A stretch of 64,000 nucleotides of DNA from Planctopirus ephydatiae (lineage in GTDB: Bacteria; Planctomycetota; Planctomycetia; Planctomycetales; Planctomycetaceae): positions 4,870,001-4,934,000 of the forward strand of contig NZ_CP036299.1 of NCBI RefSeq assembly GCF_007752345.1, read 5' to 3'. Below are positions 55,938-63,821 of this stretch, in pieces; the stretch's first letter is position 1; every line of letters begins with the position of its first letter. Below the pieces are notes generated by a model, which searched no databases, was not told the origin of the DNA, and was given only the letters and a program-made list of their open reading frames with translations. Both the position numbers and the translations under genes were made by a program.

Positions 55938-55970
55938 GGTGCAATCCGTAAGCACTTCTTGCACCCTACT
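55938..55970. repeat. Decayed half of the palindromic repeat
   Basis: The order GGTGCAATCCGTAAGCAC, then TTGCACCCTACT, follows the right half of copies 1 and 2 (GGTGCATTCC..TGCACCCTAC) with small changes. It lies directly behind the small exported protein gene, as copy 2 lies behind the metallo-hydrolase gene. Confidence 0.5.
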
Positions 55971-55988
55971 CAAAGAAATGCGGAGACG

Positions 55989-56036
55989 ACCCTCACCCTG
56001 CTCTCTCCCGGATGACCGGGCGAGGGTTCCTGAGGG
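55989..56036. terminator. Possible terminator or REP-like hairpin
   Basis: The arms ACCCTC (55989-55994) and GAGGGT (56022-56027) enclose an inner stem CCCGG/CCGGG (56007-56011, 56016-56020). Strings like CCCTCACCCTGCTCTCTCCC are widespread between genes in many bacteria. It lies between the convergent small exported protein gene and cysA, fitting a terminator role, but no T-run follows directly. Confidence 0.45.
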
Positions 56037-56094
56037 CACTTTACCACAAAAATTTTCGCTGCAAACAGATCGCTATTTTTTTATGGAATGCGTA

Positions 56095-57156
56095 TCAGAT
56101 CGAGTAATCTTCCTTAGGCGAGAAGATCCGGGCATGGCGTGGTGAGGCGAACAATTCCTCGCCAGCCACGGGTCTCAGTGCCAGATAGCGATCTCGGCTC
56201 AAGTCGATTTGCAGAGTGATGCCAAACTCTTCCGAATAGCAGCGGACACGGGCAACGGCTCCCGCAGGGTTAATCTGCAGAATTTTCACGCGGATTGATT
56301 CGGTACTTTCAGGAATCCGCGTGAGATCGACATCATGAGGTCGGACGTAGGCAGTCGCGTTGGGAGCGTTGGCGGAGTTTTCCGGAGCATTAAACTCAAT
56401 TCCACCCGCGACCATTTTGCCATCGTGAACTCGTCCATGGAACACGTTCACATGTCCCAGAAAATCCATCACGAACGGATTGGCCGGATGATCGAATACT
56501 TCCTGCGGGGAGCCGACCTGCTCGATCCTTCCTGATTTCATGACCACCACCCGGTCGGCAACTTCAAACGCCTCTTCCTGGTCGTGAGTCACGAAAATCG
56601 TGGTGATCGGTACTTCATCGTGCAATTGGCGGAGCCATTGCCGCAATTCCTGACGAACCTTGGCATCGAGAGCGCCAAAGGGTTCATCGAGTAAGAGCAC
56701 TTTCGGCTGCACGGCGAGCGCTCTGGCGAGAGCCACACGTTGCTTTTGTCCGCCCGAAAGCTGTGCCGGGAAGCGATTCTCGAGCCCTTCCAGCCTCACC
56801 AGATGCAGCAGTTCGCGGACACGCTGTGTAATGACCTGCTTGGATCCTTTACGAATCCGCATACCAAAGCCAATGTTGTCGAAGACAGTCATGTGACGGA
56901 ACAGGGCGTAGTGCTGAAAGACAAAGCCCACCCCGCGCTGACGGGGATGGGTGCCCGTCACATCTTCTTCTTCGTAGCGGACCACACCTTCATCAGCATG
57001 CTCGAGACCGGCAATGATTCTCAGCAGCGTGGTTTTCCCAGAGCCACTGGGACCCAGGAGCGCCAGCAGTTCGCCACCTTTGGCTTCTACGGTCAAGCGG
57101 TCGAGTGCCGTAAAAGCACCGAATCGTTTTGTGACCTGTTCAACACGAATGGACAT
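56095..57156 (-). CDS. cysA: Sulfate/thiosulfate ABC transporter ATP-binding protein
   Basis: The 353-residue protein has Walker [10 protein letters not shown], signature [15 protein letters not shown], Walker [17 protein letters not shown] and switch histidine [12 protein letters not shown]. The TOBE-like C-terminal domain (about 240-350) contains [16 protein letters not shown], typical of CysA. It powers uptake of sulfate for cysteine synthesis through CysT and CysW, using the binding lipoprotein. It is the last gene of the operon, 74 bp after cysW. Confidence 0.95.
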   Translation of the reverse strand: MSIRVEQVTKRFGAFTALDRLTVEAKGGELLALLGPSGSGKTTLLRIIAGLEHADEGVVRYEEEDVTGTHPRQRGVGFVFQHYALFRHMTVFDNIGFGMRIRKGSKQVITQRVRELLHLVRLEGLENRFPAQLSGGQKQRVALARALAVQPKVLLLDEPFGALDAKVRQELRQWLRQLHDEVPITTIFVTHDQEEAFEVADRVVVMKSGRIEQVGSPQEVFDHPANPFVMDFLGHVNVFHGRVHDGKMVAGGIEFNAPENSANAPNATAYVRPHDVDLTRIPESTESIRVKILQINPAGAVARVRCYSEEFGITLQIDLSRDRYLALRPVAGEELFASPRHARIFSPKEDYSI

Positions 57157-57230
57157 ACGCTATTCCAGATATTCAAACTGCTGTTAGCAGTTACAGTTTG
57201 TCTGTATTCCAGTGATCAGATTCTTTGCAG

Positions 57231-58100
57231 TTACAACTCGTCGGCATCAGGTTTTTTGATCGAGGCCAGCACCCAGTGCTCGAGTGCTGCTTTCGCAATG
57301 AGTGTCATCAGAGCAAACAATGTCAGAATCGAGGCGACCGCAAAGGCACCGGGTTCATCATGTTCATGAAAGAGCTTGTCAACTCGCAGTGGCATCGTCT
57401 CGGTCGAGCCGGCGATCTTCCCGGAAAGCACCGAAACAGCGCCGAATTCGCCCATCGCTCGGGCCGTACAAAGAATCACACCATAGAGCAGCGCCCAGCG
57501 AATGTTCGGGATAGTCACCAGCCAGAACATTTGCCAGCCGGATGCTCCCAACGTAATCGCCGCCAGCTCTTCATCCGGCCCAATGGCCTCCATCACAGGG
57601 ATGAGTTCACGGGCAATAAATGGCAAGGTCACAAACGTCGTCGCCAGAATCAGCCCCGGGGTCGAAAAAACAATTTCAATTCCCCACTCTTCCAGAGTAC
57701 TCCCAAAAAACCCCTGGCGACCAAACAGGAGCATGAACATCAGGCCTACCGCGACTGGCGAAATCGCAAATGGCAAATCGACCATCGAAATCAAAAGTGT
57801 CCGGCCCGGGAATTGAAACCTGGCCACTGCCCAAGCCAAAGCCACTCCAAAAAAGATGTTGATCGTTACCGAAATCGAGCTGACCACAAACGTCATCCAC
57901 ATCGCGTGCAGCGAATCGGGATCGACCAGTGCTTTCTGCACGAAAGCCTCCCAGCCGGCCGAAAGGGCGATCGAGAAGACCTGCAGCAGCGGCACAATAA
58001 TCAGCACCACAACAATCAGGTACACAATCCCGATCAGCAGCCATTTCAACCAGGCGGGTTCTCGTGAGCGGCTGAAGCCGCGGCGGGCGGGTTCAGTCAT
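57231..58100 (-). CDS. cysW: Sulfate ABC transporter permease CysW
   Basis: The 289-residue protein has six hydrophobic helices, with the EAA-type loop MEAIGPDEELAAITLGASGWQ that docks to the ATPase, and CysW landmarks such as CTARAMGEFGAVSVLSGKIAG. It forms the membrane channel with CysT. Its start overlaps the end of cysT by eight bases (ATGACTGA), which couples their translation. The N-terminus is short and basic, as expected for the inside-positive side. Confidence 0.94.
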   Translation of the reverse strand: MTEPARRGFSRSREPAWLKWLLIGIVYLIVVVLIIVPLLQVFSIALSAGWEAFVQKALVDPDSLHAMWMTFVVSSISVTINIFFGVALAWAVARFQFPGRTLLISMVDLPFAISPVAVGLMFMLLFGRQGFFGSTLEEWGIEIVFSTPGLILATTFVTLPFIARELIPVMEAIGPDEELAAITLGASGWQMFWLVTIPNIRWALLYGVILCTARAMGEFGAVSVLSGKIAGSTETMPLRVDKLFHEHDEPGAFAVASILTLFALMTLIAKAALEHWVLASIKKPDADEL

Positions 58101-58947
58101 AGCGGCGGTTCCAGCGTTCGAGTCCGTTAATGATCACCAGCAGGATCAGTGAGATCACAATCAGCACGACGGCAACAGCCGTCGCTTCGGCATAGGCATA
58201 TTCTTCCAACCGGGAAACAATCAGATACGGAGCGATTTCTGTTTTGTACTGCAGGTTACCAGAGATAAAGATCACCGAGCCGAACTCGCCAATGGCCCGG
58301 GCAAAGGTCAATGCAAAACCTGTCAGCAAAGCCGGCTGTATGGCCGGGAAGATCACCATCGAAAGTGTCTGCCAGCGCGTGGCGCCCAATAACTCGGCGG
58401 CGTCTTCAAGATCGTCATCGAGAGTCTCCAGCAAAGGCTGAACTGTTCGCACGACGAATGGCAGGCCCACGAAGACCAGCACCAGTATGATCCCGAGCTT
58501 CGTGAAAGCCACATGGATGCCCCAGGGAACCAACCACTGACCGAACCATCCGTGCTCGGCATACATGTTCGCATAGACCAGACCGGCAACGGCCGTCGGT
58601 AAGGCAAACGGCAGGTCGATGAGCGAATCGATAAATCGTTTCCCGAAAAACTGATATCGCACCAGCACCCACGCCAGTATGACACCGATAATCGAATCGA
58701 TGATCGCGGCAATCAGCGAGCAGAAAAACGTCACAAAGTATGCTGACTGGGCTCGTTCACTCCAGGCTGCAGCCCAGAACTGTGAGGGTGTGAGTGTGGC
58801 GGCTTTCGCAAAACAGGCAGCCAGTGGAATAAAGAGCAGCAGAGTCAAAACCGTGATGGAATAACCCAGGCTTAACCCCAGTCCGGGAAGGACACGGCGT
58901 TTCTTGAGACTCCCTGTCGGAGGAGATAAAGTGGCAGAAGACATCAA
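58093..58947 (-). CDS. cysT: Sulfate ABC transporter permease CysT (CysU)
   Basis: The 284-residue protein has six helices starting with LGYSITVLTLLLFIPLAACF, the docking loop LETLDDDLEDAAELLGATRW and the CysT landmark TFARAIGEFGSVIFISGNLQ. It pairs with CysW. The overlap with cysW and the shared strand show one operon: regulator, binding protein, cysT, cysW, cysA. The gene starts 127 bp after the binding-protein gene. Confidence 0.94.
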   Translation of the reverse strand: MMSSATLSPPTGSLKKRRVLPGLGLSLGYSITVLTLLLFIPLAACFAKAATLTPSQFWAAAWSERAQSAYFVTFFCSLIAAIIDSIIGVILAWVLVRYQFFGKRFIDSLIDLPFALPTAVAGLVYANMYAEHGWFGQWLVPWGIHVAFTKLGIILVLVFVGLPFVVRTVQPLLETLDDDLEDAAELLGATRWQTLSMVIFPAIQPALLTGFALTFARAIGEFGSVIFISGNLQYKTEIAPYLIVSRLEEYAYAEATAVAVVLIVISLILLVIINGLERWNRRYD

Positions 58948-59074
58948 CTTATTGGCCTCAAGTCAACCGGTTGCATTCAACCGTTCCTTCGTTGTCAAAC
59001 CCTGGATGATTCTCTCTTCCAACTCTCAAGCTGGCTGATCGTCTTCGACAGATCCATAGCACTCCCATCGAGAT

Positions 59075-60133
59075 CTATCGTTTCGCTGCCAGTTTCGAGA
59101 TCTGATCAAATAAGGCCCCTTCACTGAAGAACCTCGTTTGTGCGTCATCCCAGCCCTTCGAAATATCTGTCACGCGAAACATGGTCAGTGGTGGGAACTT
59201 CTCCTGAAACTCTTCCGCAACCTGGGGATCACTGGGCCGGAAGAAATTCTCGGCAATCAGTTTCTGCACCTCAGGTTCAAAGTAGAACTTCAGATAGGCT
59301 TCAGCCGTCTCTGTGGTTCCTTTCCTTTTAGCGTTCGATGTCACTACGGCTGTTACAGGTTCAGCTCGAATACTTACTGGCGGATAAACAATTTCGACCT
59401 CGCCTTTGCTCTCTTTGACTGCCAGATATCCTTCGTTTTCCCAGGCCAGTTGCACATCGCCGATGCGCTTATTTAAGAAAGTCGTCGTCGCACCACGACC
59501 TCCCGATTCCAGCACAGGGACATGCCGATACAGATCGGTCAGATACTTCATGGCCTCTTCTTCACTCCCGCCGCGTGTAGTTACACTTCCCCAGGCCGCC
59601 AGGAAACTCAGTTTACCATTTCCCGAGGACTTGGGATTGGGAGTAATCACTTCCACCCCTTCGCGAACAAGGTCGGGCCAATCCTTGATGTTCTTCGGGT
59701 TCCCTTTGCGAACGACGAACACGACCGTTGAAAAGTAAGGAATCGACTCGTTGGGCAATCGATTCTCCCAGCCGGTTTCAATCAATCCCGACTTGGCGAT
59801 GGCATTAATGTCGATCCACAATGCCAGTGAAACCACATCTGCCTTCAAGCCATCGATCACCGAGCGCGCCTGGCTCGAAGAACCGCCATGCGATTGTTTA
59901 ATCGTCAGCTTCTTGCCTGTCTCGGCTTCATAACGTTTGATGAACTTTTCGTTTACTGCAGTACAGATTTCGCGAGTCACGTCATAAGAAACGTGCAGGA
60001 GTTCTTGGCTGTTCGAAGATTTTTTCGTGCACCCGGAAATGGCCAGGCTCACACCAATGGCTGCCAACGTCATCAGCGCTGCCAGCCCGCGGAAAGTCAT
60101 CGCAGAGCCTGTCTTGAACGAGTGGATTGTCAT
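59075..60133 (-). CDS. Sulfate-binding lipoprotein of the Cys ABC transporter
   Basis: The 352-residue product has a lipoprotein signal (LAAIGVSLAISGC, acylated C35). The mature part matches sulfate-binding proteins: LLHVSYDVTRE near the start, SHGGSSSQARSVIDGL (ligand-binding Ser/Gly/Arg loop), ADVVSLALWIDI, and TPNPKSSGNGKLSFLAAWG, then GRGATTTFLNKRIGDVQLAWENE. In enteric bacteria this protein is soluble (Sbp or CysP); here it is anchored by lipid. It delivers sulfate or thiosulfate to CysT/CysW. Codon and base use match the operon. It lies 66 bp after the Rrf2 gene. Confidence 0.93.
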   Translation of the reverse strand: MTIHSFKTGSAMTFRGLAALMTLAAIGVSLAISGCTKKSSNSQELLHVSYDVTREICTAVNEKFIKRYEAETGKKLTIKQSHGGSSSQARSVIDGLKADVVSLALWIDINAIAKSGLIETGWENRLPNESIPYFSTVVFVVRKGNPKNIKDWPDLVREGVEVITPNPKSSGNGKLSFLAAWGSVTTRGGSEEEAMKYLTDLYRHVPVLESGGRGATTTFLNKRIGDVQLAWENEGYLAVKESKGEVEIVYPPVSIRAEPVTAVVTSNAKRKGTTETAEAYLKFYFEPEVQKLIAENFFRPSDPQVAEEFQEKFPPLTMFRVTDISKGWDDAQTRFFSEGALFDQISKLAAKR

Positions 60134-60199
60134 CTCTTCTATGGCCTCTTGTTTATGGCAGTTCGTAGGTCGTTCTGAGTGAAAAGTCAGATAAAAACG

Positions 60200-60670
60200 T
60201 CAGATTCCATCGCCACCAGAAAACCCGACTGCGAAGATCTCTTCCCTCATCACAGGTTGTGAATCGACGACTGCCTTCAGTGTGGCCTGATCCATCCGCC
60301 GGGCGGTGTAATTGCGAATATCCAGGAGCACACGACGAAATCGACAGGATGTTTCCTGTGAACAAACCTCGTGGTGTGTGACTGAAACACAAGGCAGAGG
60401 TGCCAGAGTGCCATCAAACAAGCGCACCACCTGCCCCATCGACAATTGCTCAGGCGGAACTGCCAGATGAAACCCGCCAATCCGGCCAGCCACACTCGTC
60501 ACCCAGCCGGCCGCTTTCAGCTCGAGCATGATCATTTCGAGAAACCGCCGTGGAATATCATTAATCTTGGCAAGCTCGCGCACCGGTGTGGGGGGAGAAC
60601 CCTCCTGCTGACGAATCGCCAGTGTGACCAAGGCCCGTAAGGCATAATCAGTTTTCCGCGAAAGCTTCAT
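60200..60670 (-). CDS. Rrf2 family transcriptional regulator
   Basis: The 156-residue product has the Rrf2 winged helix (KLSRKTDYALRALVTLAI, VRELAKINDIPRRFLEMIML, RIGGFHLAVPPEQLSMGQVV). Three cysteines follow in a cluster-like spacing: C94 (LPCVS), C103 and C109 (VCSQETSC, five between). IscR-type regulators use such cysteines to hold an iron-sulfur cluster; CymR-type ones sense sulfur without one. Because it heads the sulfate operon, it probably adjusts sulfate uptake to cysteine or cluster supply, which is inference. AGGAGA lies about ten bases before the ATG. Confidence 0.9.
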   Translation of the reverse strand: MKLSRKTDYALRALVTLAIRQQEGSPPTPVRELAKINDIPRRFLEMIMLELKAAGWVTSVAGRIGGFHLAVPPEQLSMGQVVRLFDGTLAPLPCVSVTHHEVCSQETSCRFRRVLLDIRNYTARRMDQATLKAVVDSQPVMREEIFAVGFSGGDGI

Positions 60671-60745
60671 CGCGTATCTCTTCTCCTACCAGACACTTCG
60701 AAACAATGACATGCCCGACACAATAATCATCACCTACGAAGTGGG

Positions 60746-60775
60746 AATTTATCGCCATCCGAGCAAAAATGTCAA
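60746..60775 (-). promoter_or_regulatory. Sigma70-like promoter of the Rrf2-cys operon
   Basis: On the minus strand a perfect -35 box TTGACA (60770-60775) is followed after 18 bases by a -10-like TAAATT (60746-60751). The expected start near 60739 leaves about 70 nt before the Rrf2 ATG. The -35 box lies in one arm of an inverted repeat. Sequence-based prediction. Confidence 0.65.
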
Positions 60776-60794
60776 TGTTCAGTGACGTTTTTGC
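60763..60794. promoter_or_regulatory. Inverted-repeat operator candidate overlapping the -35 box
   Basis: GCAAAAATGTCA (60763-60774) and TGACGTTTTTGC (60783-60794) pair at 11 of 12 positions across an 8-base gap. A third GCAAAAATG stands at 60816-60824. The repeat covers the -35 box of the Rrf2-cys promoter, as expected for a self-regulated repressor. It could also serve as a weak terminator hairpin for the amidohydrolase gene, which ends 57 bp upstream. Confidence 0.6.
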
Positions 60795-60850
60795 CCGCAA
60801 AGTCATTGCTGCCCCGCAAAAATGCACCCCCGATGGCTCGCGAGGATCGA

Positions 60851-62656
60851 TCACCCCGAAGAGATGATCTGCGCTTTGTGAAGTACCTGCGGACTCAGTG
60901 GAGAAGATTGCTCCCCCTGGATCAAAGTCCACGCAGGAAGGCTGCCCATCGGAGCCGGGATGAGACATTCTGAAGAGGTCTCCAGATCGTATCCGAGAGC
61001 CATAAATCCATTCACAGTTGCAAGTTCCAGCAATTGCAGACTCGACATCTCCGGGAATATCCTGCCAATGAACTGAATCTCTTTCCACAGGCTCAAATCA
61101 GGATTGGACGCTCTGCTATCAGTTCCGAGAGCCACATTGATGCCGCGACTCATCAATTCCTGCAGTGGATAGGGTTGATGCCCAAAAGCCGCATGGGTTC
61201 GCGGGCACCACACCACCGATAGCTGCGGCTGATTCTGGAGCCGATCCATCTGGGCCGAAGTCAGATAGTTTCCATGAATGATCAATCCGCAAGCAACTGA
61301 CTGCAGTCGATCGAGATAATCATCGATCGAGCGTCCGCCAAAGACTCCAGATGGCCACAGTCCGAAATCTTGCAGCATGGTGGCCAGGGGGCCGGACCCA
61401 TGTTCCAGAAGCTCAATCTCCTCCAGACTTTCGGCCAAATGCATTGCCACAGGGACATTTCCCATCGACCGACTCAAATCGACCACCCGCTCCAGCAGAT
61501 CCAAAGGGACGGTGTAAGGCGCATGAGGACTTAGAGCGAACCTGACTGTCTTTTCGTCGGCCGGCCTTAATCCCGCAGCCAGCTTTCGTGCCCGATCCAA
61601 GGTCTGCTCTTGCCTCTCTTGGGAAAAACCCAGCACTTCGGCAAACAGCACAAACTGCAGATCCCTGGCATTCGTGACCATCTGCGGAGAATTCGCAGCG
61701 CTTCCGAAGGCATTCCACGATGCACTATTTGTCTCTCCCAGTATTTCCAGCCAGCCATCGGTCGCAATCTCTCCAATGACTCCCACGCCAGCTTGTCGCG
61801 ATTCTTCGATCCCCCGCCGAATCGATACAGCCGGCAGAACGCTTTGCTGCTGCCGACTTGCCACCACCTGGCGGATCCAGCCCGCAAACTCTCCCTGGGC
61901 AGGAAATGGCTCTTCCAGCGTGGAAAACTCCAGATGGGTATGGGCATTGACCAGCCGGGGCAACATGGCTCGACCATTTTTAGGTGCCCCTTTCGGCTGA
62001 GTGGTCACTTCCACCACCACGCCATCTTCCACAATCACCCGACACCCCTCGACCACCTTCCAATCACGAATTCGAAAGCGACTTGCGGCAGCTTTACTTC
62101 CCGTGCTGACATCAGGTTCAAAGAGCCAGTCGACATCGATGACCTGCCGCTCTTGTTGAGGCTGGGGCGCCAGGCTGGCAGGCTTTACTTCCACGCGATC
62201 TGGCTGATTCCCAGTCTCAGGTCGAACTGGCCCAGCTACAGGTCGAATTGGTGTCTCACCCGTGCCTACAGGTAAACGCACGGGTAAACTCACTGGGGGC
62301 GGTGCCTGAGGCCCCACCGGGCAAGCCTTCAGAATCGCCTCAAGGTCACTCGTGACGACTTCAATCGACTGCACTGCCATCTTGAAGTTCGTATGATCAC
62401 TGATCCGGGTCGCATCCTCTCGAAACTGTCTGACACTCGCCTTGAACTTCGACAGCTTGCGTCGCAGCATCAGCAGATATTTTTCCGGGTTCTCAATCTG
62501 AGTCTCGAGGGCGCGAGACAGATCAAACACACTGCGGACGATCCCCATCAGTTCTGGAAAGTCTTCGCACTCGGGCGAGTGCTTGATAAATGTGCGCACC
62601 ATCCACGCGTGGGACATCAGTTGCTGACAGCGGTTCATGGCTTCGTGTGGCGTCAT
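60851..62656 (-). CDS. Amidohydrolase (deaminase/chlorohydrolase type) with extra N-terminal region
   Basis: The 601-residue product has two parts. Residues 1-115 form an all-helical region (DFPELMGIVRSVFDLSRALE, KYLLMLRRKLSKFKASVRQF) of unknown function; residues 115-185 are a Pro/Val-rich linker. The amidohydrolase from about 185 has the metal motif NAHTH (H239, H241), the SPHAPYTVP block, HLAESLEE, the CPRTHAAFG block and the late metal aspartate D513 in GTDSRASNPDLSLW. Relatives include SAH/MTA deaminases and aminofutalosine deaminases. Substrate and role of the N-terminus are unknown. The start follows a short open frame by a few bases. Confidence 0.85.
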   Translation of the reverse strand: MTPHEAMNRCQQLMSHAWMVRTFIKHSPECEDFPELMGIVRSVFDLSRALETQIENPEKYLLMLRRKLSKFKASVRQFREDATRISDHTNFKMAVQSIEVVTSDLEAILKACPVGPQAPPPVSLPVRLPVGTGETPIRPVAGPVRPETGNQPDRVEVKPASLAPQPQQERQVIDVDWLFEPDVSTGSKAAASRFRIRDWKVVEGCRVIVEDGVVVEVTTQPKGAPKNGRAMLPRLVNAHTHLEFSTLEEPFPAQGEFAGWIRQVVASRQQQSVLPAVSIRRGIEESRQAGVGVIGEIATDGWLEILGETNSASWNAFGSAANSPQMVTNARDLQFVLFAEVLGFSQERQEQTLDRARKLAAGLRPADEKTVRFALSPHAPYTVPLDLLERVVDLSRSMGNVPVAMHLAESLEEIELLEHGSGPLATMLQDFGLWPSGVFGGRSIDDYLDRLQSVACGLIIHGNYLTSAQMDRLQNQPQLSVVWCPRTHAAFGHQPYPLQELMSRGINVALGTDSRASNPDLSLWKEIQFIGRIFPEMSSLQLLELATVNGFMALGYDLETSSECLIPAPMGSLPAWTLIQGEQSSPLSPQVLHKAQIISSG

Positions 62657-62663
62657 ACAGCCA

Positions 62664-62876
62664 TCATAACAACCGCATCACCCCCTCCGCGACCCGCCAC
62701 TGCTCGTGTGCAAACTCAAGATCCATTTCGAAGCCCATGTTCCGCGTGCTCATAGTCGCGACGTCCGCAAAGTATGAAGACTCCGACGACGCATCGCAAA
62801 GAGCCATGACTCCATGGAGGAATGTTGTGCCTGCCAGATGAATTTGATCACTTATATAATGCCGGCTATTTATCAT
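62664..62876 (-). CDS. Possible small protein between phosphatase and amidohydrolase genes
   Basis: A 70-codon frame starts inside the end of the phosphatase gene (ATGATAAATAG overlap) and stops seven bases before the amidohydrolase ATG. The close fit of both ends suggests translational coupling in one operon. The peptide (ending EQWRVAEGVMRLL) has no family features, and no clear ribosome site is seen. It may be only open spacer. Confidence 0.3.
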   Translation of the reverse strand: MINSRHYISDQIHLAGTTFLHGVMALCDASSESSYFADVATMSTRNMGFEMDLEFAHEQWRVAEGVMRLL

Positions 62877-63531
62877 CCCGCAAAGCGTTCAGGACTGCGA
62901 TTTGTTGACGATTCAGTCGCACCATGGGACGTCTGGAAATGACGTACCGCAGAGCATCATCAGGTGATTTTGAATGCCCACTCACCAGAAGGAGCGCGGC
63001 AGAAAACAGCCCCGTTCGGCCACGCCCCTCGGCGCAGTGAATGTAAATGTTTCCAGACAGCTTGGCCACGGTCATCGCCCACTCTCTCAATTGATCGACT
63101 GCTGGAACAGAACCGTCAAGGATTGGGAATGCGTGATAAGCAGCGGAGCGTGAGATACCCGGCTCGTTGAATTCACATGTAAGATCTATGACGTGATTGA
63201 TATTGCTCGGAAACTCGTGCAAAAGCAGGCGACGCCCGATAAATATTCCCTCCGTGAGCTGGTGAAAAGCTGGCTCTCTTTTTACGAGACGTAGTGAGTG
63301 CCATAAGAACCAGACAGAAAGGAGATAGGGTAAGAGAAACAAATGGGCGGACGGAGAGAGAACTCCTCGCGAGGATTTGCCGAAGACCGCTGGGCCAACA
63401 TGGAGATATCCTGCGGCGACAATACCGAGGCTAATTGCTTGCCACAATAAGATCCACCGCCAGCCTCCGTGAAGTACAGCCGACGCAACGAGCGATGTGG
63501 CGACAATCGCAAGCAGAACTCCGTATTTCAT
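62866..63531 (-). CDS. Membrane-anchored dual-specificity protein phosphatase
   Basis: The 221-residue product has three hydrophobic segments at the N-terminus (VLLAIVATSLVASAVLHG, LLWQAISLGIVAAGYLHV and LFLLPYLLSVWFLWHSL), then a cytoplasmic phosphatase domain from about 100. The P-loop HCAEGRGRTG has the CX5R motif (C166, R172), with the general-acid aspartate probably in PILDGSVP. It removes phosphate from tyrosine or serine/threonine, or from lipids, as related PTPMT-like enzymes do. In planctomycetes, such anchored phosphatases are common. It heads an operon with the amidohydrolase. Confidence 0.87.
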   Translation of the reverse strand: MKYGVLLAIVATSLVASAVLHGGWRWILLWQAISLGIVAAGYLHVGPAVFGKSSRGVLSPSAHLFLLPYLLSVWFLWHSLRLVKREPAFHQLTEGIFIGRRLLLHEFPSNINHVIDLTCEFNEPGISRSAAYHAFPILDGSVPAVDQLREWAMTVAKLSGNIYIHCAEGRGRTGLFSAALLLVSGHSKSPDDALRYVISRRPMVRLNRQQIAVLNALRDDK

Positions 63532-63821
63532 TGATCGTCCAGTTCTGCCTGATTAACTCTGATATCAATAGAACAATACGATGATTCCTACTGCTGAAAA
63601 TCACTCACCGTGAAAATGGGACAACTGAATTTTCTTTACTTCTTCGCCCCAACGAACAATTCCACGAGTCTCAGAAAACGCTTTAAAAGTTTGCACCACG
63701 AAGGACACGAAGAGCACGAAGGAAATTAGAGGAAAATTCCACAGGAGAATGTGCAGCGGCAGGCGGGAACCTGCCCTACTTCAGAATCGGTAGAGAGCAG
63801 CTGGCAGTTTATAAATAGACT
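63532..63821. repeat. Spacer with short tandem repeat and hairpin
   Basis: Three tandem 9-bp units CACGAAGGA, CACGAAGAG, CACGAAGGA run from 63697 to 63723. Similar strings occur widely in spacers of environmental bacteria, as I recall. A small hairpin GGCAGG/CCTGCC at 63758-63775 follows, before a CCTACTTC. No gene is seen. The tandem unit lies between trpA and the phosphatase gene, both read to the left. Confidence 0.6.
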
